Positions 8,549 through 16,611 of a stretch of DNA of 58,102 nucleotides are shown piece after piece (position 1 is the first letter of the stretch; each line of letters begins with the position of its first letter). The position numbers were made by a program, and so were the translations under genes. Origin of the DNA: CAZRSW01 sp964602845 (GTDB lineage Bacteria; Chloroflexota; Dehalococcoidia; Lucifugimonadales; UBA826); contig CAZRSW010000012.1 in the NCBI GenBank assembly GCA_964602845.1, positions 1 through 58,102 on the forward strand, written 5' to 3'. The notes beneath the pieces are model-generated. The model searched no databases. It had not been told where the DNA came from and saw nothing but the letters and a program-made list of their open reading frames with translations.

Positions 8549-8869
8549 ATGAAGCTGATTTTGTGCTTTGTGTTTTTAACTTTGGCTGTCTCATGTGTTG
8601 CTGAAACAGGGGTAGAAGAACTTGATTCCGAGCAATATATTGTTGGGTTAGTAAATGAGGTTATGTCTAAAAGTATAGCCGAGTTGGATCATTTTAAAGT
8701 GGTGGATGCTAAAGGAGAAGTTTGGGTGTTTGGTTCGTTCGGGGAATTTGATGGGAAGTTGACTCCATCGCATCTTCGAGATCATATGATCTTCGCAGAA
8801 CGTGTCAAGGTTTTCTATGAAGTGTTAAACGGTAACCTTGTTGCCTTGAAAGTTGAAGATCACAACTAG
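8549..8869 (+). CDS. Small hypothetical lipoprotein
   Basis: A 106-residue product with a compact lipoprotein signal: MKLILCFVFLTLAVSC, with Cys at about 16. The mature part is short and mixed-charge (EEL, LVNEVMSKSIAELDHFKVVDAKGEV) with no domain I recognise. In-frame ATGs exist upstream (for example at 8519), but only the one at 8549 puts the signal peptide at the N-terminus. Its TAG stop shares bases with the stop of the convergent membrane-protein gene (CTAG at 8866-8869). Confidence 0.6.
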   Translation: MKLILCFVFLTLAVSCVAETGVEELDSEQYIVGLVNEVMSKSIAELDHFKVVDAKGEVWVFGSFGEFDGKLTPSHLRDHMIFAERVKVFYEVLNGNLVALKVEDHN

Positions 8870-9417
8870 GTTGTACCAACTCTAGGTCGACGATATCTAA
8901 GATACAGTATTACTGTCCCTGTGATTATCACAGAAAATACAAATAGGAAAAACAGTCCTGCTGAAGTTTTTGGGACGCTTGCCACCCCGCTTATTTCCAT
9001 GTTGAAACTGGTCGTTGAATCTCCGTGGTTAACTGATGACATGCTGATTTGTATTCCCCAAATTCCCGGTCTGTGGAATGTTAAATTAGCGTCATACATA
9101 TGCGGGTAATCAGTGGAATTGACGGCCCTAGATTGAAATGATTCGTCTTCTTGCCGCACAATGACGGTGATTAATGCCTCTTCAATAGGAGCATTCGTCA
9201 GAACTGACTTCGGCTCGATCGTAAAATGGACTGGTCCGACTGATGGGTTATGTGGCAGGATTTTCACATCAAGGAGATAATTATCAAGGGTGCTTTGGTG
9301 TATTTGCCTCATGTTGTCACCGTGGGCCCATAGAGGAGTGTGATTCGCTTGGGTGACTAGGAAATAATAAGCTAAAAAGGCTATAGCTAGTACTGTAGCC
9401 ATTGAGACTATTTTCAA
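8866..9417 (-). CDS. Membrane-anchored YtkA/FixH-like extracytoplasmic protein
   Basis: About 183 residues with an N-terminal transmembrane segment (VLAIAFLAYYFLV), an extracytoplasmic beta-sandwich of about 120 residues, and a C-terminal transmembrane helix (LFFLFVFSVIITGTVILYL) ending in a basic tail. In the beta domain, VGPVHFTIEPK, ALITVIVRQED and PGIWGIQISM resemble YtkA/FixH-like domains that bind metals or assist respiratory-complex assembly in other bacteria. A TTG at 9417 has GGAG at correct spacing; a second TTG at 9435 would add six residues. tRNA-Met on the same strand ends 33 bases from this start. Function is not established. Confidence 0.65.
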   Translation of the reverse strand: MKIVSMATVLAIAFLAYYFLVTQANHTPLWAHGDNMRQIHQSTLDNYLLDVKILPHNPSVGPVHFTIEPKSVLTNAPIEEALITVIVRQEDESFQSRAVNSTDYPHMYDANLTFHRPGIWGIQISMSSVNHGDSTTSFNMEISGVASVPKTSAGLFFLFVFSVIITGTVILYLRYRRPRVGTT

Positions 9418-9449
9418 TTCTTTCTCCGCAAACAATATCGACTAGGTTG

Positions 9450-9526
<77 letters not shown>

Positions 9527-9993
9527 TTAATGGACGGTTGCGGCTACAGAACATTTTGGATTTAATGGCTATCCAACTGCGGCAGTGGCGATATATCCCG
9601 CTCCGTCTCACTTGATTTCCGCAATGGATATTGTCTTTTACGATGGGAGTGTAGTCAAGGATATAAGAATAATTGCTTGGGTAAGGTGGCAATGATCGGT
9701 ACTGATACTGGAGTACCCCTTTAGTATGAACTAATATCCGTACGTTATTTTCGTGCCGAACTAATCATACGCCTCTAACTTGGTTGATCAGAGCGGTATT
9801 GAGATATTTTATTGGGGTCGAACTAGTAGAGGCTATCACGATCAATTTGAGTGCATAATAAATTCAGTCCCCCGCGATAGTTGATACAGACATTTAGGGT
9901 AGAATTACGTATTTATATCGATCGGCTATAAATCTCATCAAGGTTAGGATGCCATAAAGCTGGGTAAACCTAATCCCAAAAGGAGCGGATCCA
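9527..9993. other. 467-bp intergenic region
   Basis: I find no coding region or known RNA here. A small stem GGTACT/AGTACC with an 8-base loop at 9698-9717 is followed by CCCTTT and could be a weak plus-strand terminator. An AT-rich stretch with TATAAA near 9927-9932 and AAAAGGAG just before 9994 belongs to the promoter and SD of the downstream hydrolase gene. Confidence 0.4.
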
Positions 9994-12003
9994 ATGCCTG
10001 TTAAAGGGTTCAAAGTGATCTTTCGTAGACCCTTGGCTGATGGCCAGTCATTTGGGAATGTGGGACCTTATGAAGAAATCCGGGGGTCCCTTTCATATGC
10101 GATTGATCCATATCATGAGGCTAATGCAGCGATAACCGATGTGACCTTGGCACCGCGTAATTCAGAAGGAGAAGTAGAGTTTTCAACAGATATATCTATT
10201 ATGAAACCGGTGGATGATTCAAAATCCACAGGAAGGATGTTGCTTGATGTAGTTAACAGAGGTATTGCCGTTGGTGTTCCCAACTTCAATAGAACGTCGA
10301 GGTTGATGGTTGATAATAACACGCCCCTTGATGATCGAGGTAGTGTTGGGGATGGTTTCTTGATGGATATGGGCTATGTGGTAGTGGCTTGTGGATGGCA
10401 ACTTGATGCTCCTTCCTACCCAGCTCTTATGTCCATGCAGGGGCCTGAGGCACTAGATTCTTCAGGAAATCGATTGAAAGGTAAGGTTTATTTACAGTTG
10501 CAGTCGCCTGTTGACACAAACAACTTTCTTCTGTCTGATAAAGATCATCTACCATGCAATGCAGCTTATATTAATGAGGAACAAGCGGTGGTAGAGATTA
10601 GAGATATGCCGGATGGGCCTGCAGAAAATATGCCTCGAAAGTCATGGAGATTTGGGCGAATTGACGGAGATGGCACGTACCACGCGGACCCTTCTTATAT
10701 TTGTTCAGAGGAAGGTTTCAAGAAGGGAAAGCTTTATCAGGTTGTTTACACAGCAATAGGGGCTCCTGTTTTAGGTCTTAGTTTTGCTGCAATCCGTGAT
10801 TGCGCCTCCTGGATTAAGTATGGTACGGAAACGATCCCATCACCTATTGATTCGATTGAACATGTTTATGCCTATGGGATGTCACAGACGGCTAGATTTC
10901 TACGCGCCTTTATATACAGGGATTTCAACCTTGATCAGCAAGGAAGAGAGGTGATTGACGGAATCATTGCCAACGTCGGAGGGGGGAATATGGGTGAGTT
11001 CAATCAACGCTTCGGTCAAAATTCAAAGGATCGTAATAACACGATGCATCAGCTATTCCCATTTGCTTCTGTTCTACAAATGGATCCCGAGACTGAAGAG
11101 ATAGATTCGCTTCATAGTAGAATCGAACAACGAGGTAGTCCTATTAAGGTTATGTACACAAATACATCGGCAGAATACCATAGAGGGGACGCCTCGTTGA
11201 TTCATACTGACCCTGACGGTAAAAGGGATGTTGGACATGGGTTGAATACTCGTGTCTATCATTTTTCGGGTGCTGAACACAGTTTTGGAGTTTGGCCTCC
11301 CTCTGATTCAGGGGTCAGTATGTCTGGCAGTGAAAGATCTCAGAATATACGTGGCATGATAGACTATTCGCCGTTGCTGAGGGCATGCCTAGTAAATATG
11401 GATGACTGGGTGCGTAACGGTGTAGAACCTCCTCCATCCAAACATCCGAATCTGGCCGATGACACACTAGTACATCCTTCAAAGCTTGCCAAGACTTTTA
11501 TCAGAATTCCTGGAGCTCATTATCCTAGAAGACATGCTATGCCCTGTCGAAGAAAGTTTTGTCCTGACAGTCGAACTGAGCATCCCAATTCACTTCCTCC
11601 AGAAGTAGGTGTTCCATATGGTGGATTGGTGCCAACCGTAAATGATGACGGGAACGAGATTGCGGGGATTGTCGCTCCAGAAATCTCGGTACCGCTTGCC
11701 GCTCACACTGGATGGACTCTCAGGCATCAAGATGTGGGAGGAGCTACTCAACTGCTTATGTACGCGGGTGGTACCATTCCATTTGCCCGGGATGAGAAAG
11801 CTAGAATTTCCAACGGGGATCCTCGGCCTTCAATCGGAGAAAGATATAAAGATCGAGATGACTATCTGAAACAGGTAAGAGTGGCTGCTGACTTACTTGT
11901 CGCAAAAGGCTATCTCTTACATAGGGACATAGAAATAAGCATTTCGTTGGCTTCTCGCATGTGGAGCTGTTTTGTGGAAGATGATTTTGATAATCAGGTA
12001 TGA
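9994..12003 (+). CDS. Large alpha/beta hydrolase-domain protein (Abhydrolase_10 type)
   Basis: A 669-residue protein with the family signature N-terminus (FGNVGPYEEIRG) and a mid-protein alpha/beta-hydrolase core. The nucleophile elbow is YGMSQTARFLR with Ser at about 297, a GxSxT variant of the usual GxSxG. A long C-terminal section includes LPPEVGVPYGGLVPTVNDDGNE and FVEDDF. Members of this family are mostly uncharacterized esterase- or lactonase-like enzymes. No signal peptide is visible, so it is likely cytoplasmic. AAAAGGAG gives a strong SD. A DapA-fold gene follows 19 bases later, suggesting an operon for an ester- or lactone-bearing organic acid. Confidence 0.8.
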   Translation: MPVKGFKVIFRRPLADGQSFGNVGPYEEIRGSLSYAIDPYHEANAAITDVTLAPRNSEGEVEFSTDISIMKPVDDSKSTGRMLLDVVNRGIAVGVPNFNRTSRLMVDNNTPLDDRGSVGDGFLMDMGYVVVACGWQLDAPSYPALMSMQGPEALDSSGNRLKGKVYLQLQSPVDTNNFLLSDKDHLPCNAAYINEEQAVVEIRDMPDGPAENMPRKSWRFGRIDGDGTYHADPSYICSEEGFKKGKLYQVVYTAIGAPVLGLSFAAIRDCASWIKYGTETIPSPIDSIEHVYAYGMSQTARFLRAFIYRDFNLDQQGREVIDGIIANVGGGNMGEFNQRFGQNSKDRNNTMHQLFPFASVLQMDPETEEIDSLHSRIEQRGSPIKVMYTNTSAEYHRGDASLIHTDPDGKRDVGHGLNTRVYHFSGAEHSFGVWPPSDSGVSMSGSERSQNIRGMIDYSPLLRACLVNMDDWVRNGVEPPPSKHPNLADDTLVHPSKLAKTFIRIPGAHYPRRHAMPCRRKFCPDSRTEHPNSLPPEVGVPYGGLVPTVNDDGNEIAGIVAPEISVPLAAHTGWTLRHQDVGGATQLLMYAGGTIPFARDEKARISNGDPRPSIGERYKDRDDYLKQVRVAADLLVAKGYLLHRDIEISISLASRMWSCFVEDDFDNQV

Positions 12004-12022
12004 AGTGATTTAAGGAGAATTC

Positions 12023-12907
12023 ATGAATAATGGACAATTTTCAGGGGTGATACCAATACTGCAAATGCCCTTTAACAAAGATGGGGTCATAAGCTACAGT
12101 GATTTGGAAAAAGAGATCAACTGGTGTATTGAGGTTGGTGTTAAAGGCTTGGGTATTGCTCTTGGTAGCGAGATAATGACGCTATTGGATACTGAGAGAA
12201 ATCAAACCTTGAGGTTTGTGGTAGATCAGATAAATGGCAGGGTTCCCGTGGTTATGAATTCTGGTGGTGAATCTACATTCCTGGCTAAAGAATTTTCTAA
12301 GGAAGCAGAATCATTAGGTGCCGATGCACTGATGATCAAGCCGCCTCAGGGTGGGTTTCGATCTAATATGGAAGATTATTTTATTGAAGTTGCTGAATCT
12401 GTAAATGTGCCTATATTTATGCAGGATGTTGTTGAGGCCCAAGTTCCTCCCCGGGATGCTTTGAAGTTGTCAAAACTGCATAGGAATTTGCATTATGTGA
12501 AATCAGAAACTCCTCCTACGATTCCGAGAGTAGCCGAAACAGCTGTAAACAATGAAGGGTCTCTAGTAATTTTTGGTGGTGCGGGTGGCAAGTTTATGCT
12601 TCAGGAAGCTAGGAGGGGTTCTGTTGGCACTATGCCTTTTGCTGGTATGGCTGATTTCTTAGTCGAAATATGGGACCAATGGCATAATGAGGATCAATAC
12701 AAGGCGGAATCTAAATTTCGAAAGTATTCTATGCTGATTGATTTGGTTTGTATTGACTGGGGCACATCGATGTGGCTCGGAAAAGAGATTTTTGTTAGGA
12801 AAGGGATATTCGCTAGGGAAAATTCCTTTCCTAGAAGGTCATGTTTCAAGCCTGATGAGGAATTGTTCCTCGAGTTCAATCGGATCTGCGATGAATTAGA
12901 GATTTAA
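12023..12907 (+). CDS. Dihydrodipicolinate synthase-family aldolase/dehydratase
   Basis: A 294-residue class I aldolase-fold protein. It shows GVIPILQMPFNKDG at the N-terminus, the GSEIMTL phosphate/keto-acid loop position, ADALMIKPPQGG, and the Schiff-base Lys in YVKSETPPT at about residue 160. The YNxP block that supplies the catalytic Tyr in true DapA is replaced by FMQDVVEAQVP, so it is unlikely to make dihydrodipicolinate. Related non-DapA members act as 2-keto-3-deoxy-acid aldolases, dehydratases or lyases. GGAGAATTC precedes the ATG. The stop abuts the stop of the convergent enolase-family gene without a gap. The two neighbours point to sugar-acid or hydroxy-acid breakdown; the substrate is unknown. 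Confidence 0.8.
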   Translation: MNNGQFSGVIPILQMPFNKDGVISYSDLEKEINWCIEVGVKGLGIALGSEIMTLLDTERNQTLRFVVDQINGRVPVVMNSGGESTFLAKEFSKEAESLGADALMIKPPQGGFRSNMEDYFIEVAESVNVPIFMQDVVEAQVPPRDALKLSKLHRNLHYVKSETPPTIPRVAETAVNNEGSLVIFGGAGGKFMLQEARRGSVGTMPFAGMADFLVEIWDQWHNEDQYKAESKFRKYSMLIDLVCIDWGTSMWLGKEIFVRKGIFARENSFPRRSCFKPDEELFLEFNRICDELEI

Positions 12908-14095
12908 CTAATCTTCAAATTTAACATTTTTGCTACTTAGATCTGGCAAGAAGTTCTCTTTGATGTAATCCCAGTTAAAGTCCATGCCCAGTCCCGGGCC
13001 TTGTGGTATCTCGACATATCCCTCATTATCCATTGGGTCACAGGGTTTGTTTAAAAACACAGGGCAAGCGTCCCTATCGACACCAGGTCTTGTGAGACCT
13101 CTCTCATAATATTCACATTGCTCTTCTGTGGTGGATCCTAGAATAGCCAGGTTGCCAAATCCTCCGACGTGTATTTCACATTGCATTCCTAGGGATTCAT
13201 ACATTGCGATTGCCTTCTTGCAACCGGTTATACCACCGAAGCTCACGTCTATTCTTCCCATGTCTGAGGCTCTTTGGAATGCCCAGTTTGCCCGGCTATA
13301 GAAGCTGCCTGGTTCCATCTCAGGTCCCAAAATATTGATCTGCAGTTCTTTGGCGAGCTGTTTGTGAGGTTCTATCCTTCTTTCATCCATGGGGTGTTCC
13401 AACCAGTAGTAATTCAATTTTTCTAGTTGGCGACCGACCATAATCGATTCTTGGTATGTATATACACTCCAAGGATCATGCATTAGTACTATGTCGTTTC
13501 CTACGGCATCCCTTACAGCTTCGCATACTTCTATATCTTGCTTGGGGAAGCTCGGCTTACCTGGTGCTGGGCAGTTCTTGATGGGATCCCAAAAAATATA
13601 GGCATGTACTTTGAAAGCCTTATATCCTCTCTTTACTGATTCTCTTGCATGCTCCGCGTAGACATCAGGGTCGCCTAAGTTTGGTCCAGTGCTTGCGTAT
13701 GCCATTACCTTCTCCCGTGCCCCACCCAAAACTTGATATGTAGGAGTATTGGCAATTTTCCCCATCAAATCCCAAAGGGCGCAATCCACGGATCCTACAG
13801 CTGTTTCCGAAAAACCCCGGTGAGCCATCATCCATTGCCACAATCGTTCAATGTTTCTTGGGTCCTGCCCTACCAACAGGGGCTTTAATATGGTTTCAGT
13901 TTCCTCCACGCTGGGAGGTTCGAAATATCCCATACTATCCGAGGTATCGAAACCGTTGTATCCTTCATCGGTTTCTATTTTTATAAGCCCCCTAGGCACC
14001 TTACGCATGGGACCCACTTCCCCATAACCCCATTTCGTTCTATGCATGTCTTCTTCTATGGAAAATCTTATTACTTTAATGTCTGTTATCTTCAT
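12908..14095 (-). CDS. Enolase-superfamily (mandelate racemase / sugar-acid dehydratase) protein
   Basis: A 395-residue member of the mandelate racemase/muconate-lactonizing group. It has a capping N-terminal domain, then AVGSVDCALWDLMGK, and the catalytic block FKVHAYIFWDP with the acid/base Lys at about 161 (KxH rather than KxK). Metal ligands lie in MHDPWSVYT, LEHPMDE and GPEMEPG, and the His of EIHVGGFGNLAI lies near 317. Together these fit an acid-sugar dehydratase or racemase that abstracts the proton next to a carboxylate. GAGGAAATT gives the SD. It converges on the DapA-fold gene and the alpha/beta hydrolase, which may be functional partners. Exact substrate is unknown. Confidence 0.82.
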   Translation of the reverse strand: MKITDIKVIRFSIEEDMHRTKWGYGEVGPMRKVPRGLIKIETDEGYNGFDTSDSMGYFEPPSVEETETILKPLLVGQDPRNIERLWQWMMAHRGFSETAVGSVDCALWDLMGKIANTPTYQVLGGAREKVMAYASTGPNLGDPDVYAEHARESVKRGYKAFKVHAYIFWDPIKNCPAPGKPSFPKQDIEVCEAVRDAVGNDIVLMHDPWSVYTYQESIMVGRQLEKLNYYWLEHPMDERRIEPHKQLAKELQINILGPEMEPGSFYSRANWAFQRASDMGRIDVSFGGITGCKKAIAMYESLGMQCEIHVGGFGNLAILGSTTEEQCEYYERGLTRPGVDRDACPVFLNKPCDPMDNEGYVEIPQGPGLGMDFNWDYIKENFLPDLSSKNVKFED

Positions 14096-14253
14096 AATTT
14101 CCTCGATAGGTATGATCGTTCTTCTGATTCTGAGTTGTATTGTCTGCCATTAGTTTCTCTAGGGTAGCATACTAAATTCTATAGTGATTTATATATGAAT
14201 TTGTTTTTACTGTTTGCTGCTGTAGTGATGATAGCGTTGATGTGATGGGTAGC

Positions 14254-14293
14254 CACATGAAGAATTTTTTGATAGCCAAACATTCTTCATGTG
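14254..14293. repeat. 12-bp perfect inverted repeat, 16-nt loop
   Basis: CACATGAAGAAT at 14254-14265 is the exact reverse complement of ATTCTTCATGTG at 14282-14293. The loop contains a T-run and TAGCCA, which also occurs just before the first arm. It could fold as a terminator for the TPR gene transcript, or act as an operator for the enolase-family gene about 160 bp away. I cannot choose between these. Confidence 0.65.
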
Positions 14294-14385
14294 ATCTTAG
14301 CTATATGTTTTAATGCACGCCAATTTGCCTAAACGGCCTTAGCCAAATAGGGCTGCTGGTTTTTGGAGGTATTCCTGCTGATTAC

Positions 14386-14400
14386 GGTCAACGTTTGACC
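14386..14400. promoter_or_regulatory. GGTCAA-N3-TTGACC palindrome
   Basis: A perfect 6-bp dyad (GGTCAA cgt TTGACC) lies 19 bases downstream of the TPR gene stop, on the path to the enolase-family promoter. The size and symmetry suit a dimeric repressor site, but no regulator gene is adjacent, so this is only a candidate. Confidence 0.3.
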
Positions 14401-14418
14401 ACCAAGATACATATTATT

Positions 14419-15210
14419 TCAACACAAATCGGTATTCAATTTGCATGCACTGTTCCGGTCTTGGTCAGACAGAAGAGTTTGCCCCACCTTCTCATAAGCT
14501 ATGCTACGGTTGTGATAGGCGTTTGCATAGTATGGGTTCAACTTTAATGCTGTGTTATAGTTTTGAATCTCTTGCTGGTACTGTTTCAACTTGGAATGGA
14601 CGACTCCTTTATTGAAATAGTTGGTTGCTTCCCTAGGCGCAAATTGGATGGCTTGTTCGAAGTCTTTGATGGCGTCATCATGTCGCCCTAGATTAGAATA
14701 GGCTGTGCCCCTGTTAGAGTAGGCGATAGCGTAAGTAGGGTTTAACTTCAAAGCTGAATCATAGTTATCAACCTCTTTTTCATAATTGCCTAGATTTCTA
14801 TGGGTGATACCTAAGTTGAAGTATGTAACATGATCATCTGGGTCAAAATGTAGAACTTGTTCAAAATTTTCGATGGCCAGTTCATATCTGCCCAAATTGT
14901 AATAAGCGATACCTATGTTGAAATAAGTGTAGGTGTCCTCTGGGTCTATCTCGAGAACTTCATTGTAAGTAGCTATGACCTCCTCCAAGAGGCCTAATGC
15001 AAAGTAAGATGACCCAATGTTATAGTAAGCGGAAATTTTGTCAGAGTCAGTTTTTAGAACTTTTTGGAATGCATCTATGGCCTCGATGTGTTTTCCTTGT
15101 CCTTGCAGTTGCATGCCCTTGTTGTAGATATCCGTGACGTCTTTGCCGCCGCAGTTAATCGTTGAAAGCAATAAGCTTAGCCACAGAAAATGTATAGCAT
15201 AGTTTTTCAT
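14419..15210 (-). CDS. TPR-repeat lipoprotein
   Basis: A lipoprotein signal (LWLSLLLSTINC, Cys at about 20) is followed by seven tandem 34-residue tetratricopeptide repeats that fill the rest of the 263-residue protein. Examples are AYYNIGSSYFALG, TYFNIGIAYYNLGRYELAI and AYSNRGTAYSNLGRHDDAI. TPR arrays form a right-handed superhelix that binds peptides or partner proteins, here on the outer side of the membrane. I chose the ATG at 15210; a GTG six bases upstream is also in frame. It lies downstream of hsp20 on the same strand with a 73-bp gap. The partner is unknown. Confidence 0.85.
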   Translation of the reverse strand: MKNYAIHFLWLSLLLSTINCGGKDVTDIYNKGMQLQGQGKHIEAIDAFQKVLKTDSDKISAYYNIGSSYFALGLLEEVIATYNEVLEIDPEDTYTYFNIGIAYYNLGRYELAIENFEQVLHFDPDDHVTYFNLGITHRNLGNYEKEVDNYDSALKLNPTYAIAYSNRGTAYSNLGRHDDAIKDFEQAIQFAPREATNYFNKGVVHSKLKQYQQEIQNYNTALKLNPYYANAYHNRSIAYEKVGQTLLSDQDRNSACKLNTDLC

Positions 15211-15283
15211 TACCACTGATTATATCGTGGCAATGTGTGATTCATAGCCCATGTTATCGTATTTCTAGATTGCCACATGTCGG

Positions 15284-15739
15284 CTATTTAGGTGTAAGAT
15301 ATCTCACCTTCAACCCTGACAATTTCTTTAGGACAATGTTGAGTACCCCGCCTTCAAATGTGGTTGTTGCTGACTCTATGTCCACCTTACGTGGAAGCCT
15401 GATGGATCTCATATTTCCAGTTGATGGAAATTCTTGCATTAAATAAACCGGAGCTTCATCCGTTTCTTTCGGGTCTTTTCTGACGATAATTCCGACCTGA
15501 TCTTCTTGGACAGATATTTCAAGATCATTTGCTTCTAGACCAGGTAATAGTGCTTGAATCACGAAAGTTTCTTTGTCTTCCGTGAAGTTTATGGGTATAG
15601 ACTTTTCTTGATGTAAATTTACAACTCCGCGTGAGTTTGTAAGTCTCGTATTTGAGCCAAAGATTGTTCGCAGAGCGCTGTCTAAAAAGTCTTCCCGGTC
15701 CCGATCTAACAGGGGATTATTTCTGTACAATTGGAGCAT
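15284..15739 (-). CDS. Hsp20 / alpha-crystallin small heat-shock protein
   Basis: A 151-residue small heat-shock chaperone that binds unfolding proteins as an oligomer without ATP. The alpha-crystallin domain starts near residue 45: PINFTEDKETFVIQALLPGLEANDLEISVQED, ending with GGVLNIVLKK, in which the usual GVL motif is present. MRSIRLPRKVDIESATTTFEGGVL is the standard late block. The ATG at 15739 has a perfect AGGAGG nine bases upstream; an ATG at 15763 lies before that SD and is less likely. A strong promoter overlapped by a HAIR-like dyad lies about 50 bp upstream, pointing to HspR-type heat-shock repression. Confidence 0.93.
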   Translation of the reverse strand: MLQLYRNNPLLDRDREDFLDSALRTIFGSNTRLTNSRGVVNLHQEKSIPINFTEDKETFVIQALLPGLEANDLEISVQEDQVGIIVRKDPKETDEAPVYLMQEFPSTGNMRSIRLPRKVDIESATTTFEGGVLNIVLKKLSGLKVRYLTPK

Positions 15740-15789
15740 ATTAGCTACCTCCTGAGTTCTCATAAGGTTGGTATAATGACATTGTATAT

Positions 15790-15818
15790 ATTATGAGACT
15801 TGATATAAGAGGTGTCAA
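15790..15818 (-). promoter_or_regulatory. Sigma-70-type promoter of hsp20
   Basis: On the minus strand TTGACA (15818-15813), a 17-bp spacer and CATAAT (15795-15790) form a near-consensus promoter. Its predicted start lies about 45 bp before the hsp20 ATG. Both hexamers are embedded in or overlap the HAIR-like dyad. Confidence 0.75.
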
Positions 15819-15822
15819 GTCT
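15796..15822. promoter_or_regulatory. HAIR-like HspR operator
   Basis: AGACTTGA at 15796-15803 and TCAAGTCT at 15815-15822 are perfect inverted copies. The core is CTTGA-N11-TCAAG, the exact spacing of the HAIR element (CTTGAGT-N7-ACTCAAG) bound by HspR. It differs from consensus at the inner GT/AC pairs. It covers the spacer and -35 of the hsp20 promoter, as a repressor site should. No hspR gene is in the window. Confidence 0.7.
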
Positions 15823-15934
15823 TATGACGCATGCCGATTGGATATAACGATTATCATTTAGTCATGGTGGGGCCAGATAAGTTGATAGTAGAACTATTTT
15901 TTAAAGAGTGTAAATAAACTATTAGGAGTCCAAT

Positions 15935-16468
15935 ATGAAATTAGCAGGAATGCTTTTGGGTATGGCGGTTCTAGTAACCTCAATTGGTTGCGCGCAGGTC
16001 AGTGAAGCTGATCTGGAGGAGCGTATAAAGGTCGAGGTGCAAAGGCAATTGAGTTTAATTGATTTGCCTCGAGGGCCTGAAGGCACTCCTGGTCTTCCTG
16101 GTCCAACTGGCCCGATCGGACCAGTTGGACCAGGAGGTGAGCAGGGGCCAATTGGACCAGTTGGTCCTCCTGGAGCTGATGGCAGACAGGGTTTTCAGGG
16201 TGAGCCTGGCCCTGCGGGTGAGGTGGTCGTTGCAGCTGAAAAAATAGGGCTATCTCTTGCGGAAATAGAGAATCTTCACTCCGAGTTAAAGCAAATAATG
16301 GAGAGCGAGAGAATCCTCTCGGAAAACTTTCAAGGATTGTCAATAGAGTTAGAGGATGTGAATGCTTACATCGAGAATAACAGAGAAGCGATATCAAATA
16401 TTTGCGACTATGTGGGTACGGTTGGAACAGCTTTAGGTATACCTCTAGGTCTTTTATTGGAATGTTGA
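15935..16468 (+). CDS. Collagen-like Gly-X-Y lipoprotein
   Basis: A 177-residue protein with a lipoprotein signal (VLVTSIGC, Cys at about 19) and a charged helix (EADLEERIKVEVQRQL). About 16 uninterrupted Gly-X-Y triplets follow from residue 47 to 95 (GPEGTPGLPGPTGPIGPVGP and so on), rich in Pro at X. A C-terminal coiled-coil-like region with LHSELKQIMESERIL and a Cys-containing end complete it. The layout of anchor, triple helix and trimerizing coil suggests a short surface stalk built as a collagen-like trimer. AGGAG precedes the ATG. It is divergent from hsp20. Role at the surface (adhesion, spacing) is inferred. Confidence 0.85.
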   Translation: MKLAGMLLGMAVLVTSIGCAQVSEADLEERIKVEVQRQLSLIDLPRGPEGTPGLPGPTGPIGPVGPGGEQGPIGPVGPPGADGRQGFQGEPGPAGEVVVAAEKIGLSLAEIENLHSELKQIMESERILSENFQGLSIELEDVNAYIENNREAISNICDYVGTVGTALGIPLGLLLEC

Positions 16469-16611
16469 GTTTTTAACATAGACTTGTCACTCATTGAACA
16501 ACTCTAAAAGATTGATTCTGAAGTGATGAATAGTGGGTTATGATTATTGGGACTAAGATTAAATGGTCACTGGATTTGGCAATGTGCTGAAAATACGTAG
16601 GTTCTGTCTAA

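Larger units (their letters stand above)
14096..14418. other. Intergenic region with two inverted repeats
   Basis: This 323-bp gap between two minus-strand genes must hold the promoter of the enolase-family gene and the end of the TPR-gene transcript. I see no coding region. It contains a 12-bp perfect inverted repeat and a compact 15-bp palindrome, listed separately. The stretch around 14140-14220 is AT-rich. Confidence 0.5.

Noticed and set aside
15999..16397. Long frames on both strands within the collagen-like gene
   Set aside because: They arise from the repeated Gly-X-Y codons; only the 15935 frame has a signal peptide and SD.
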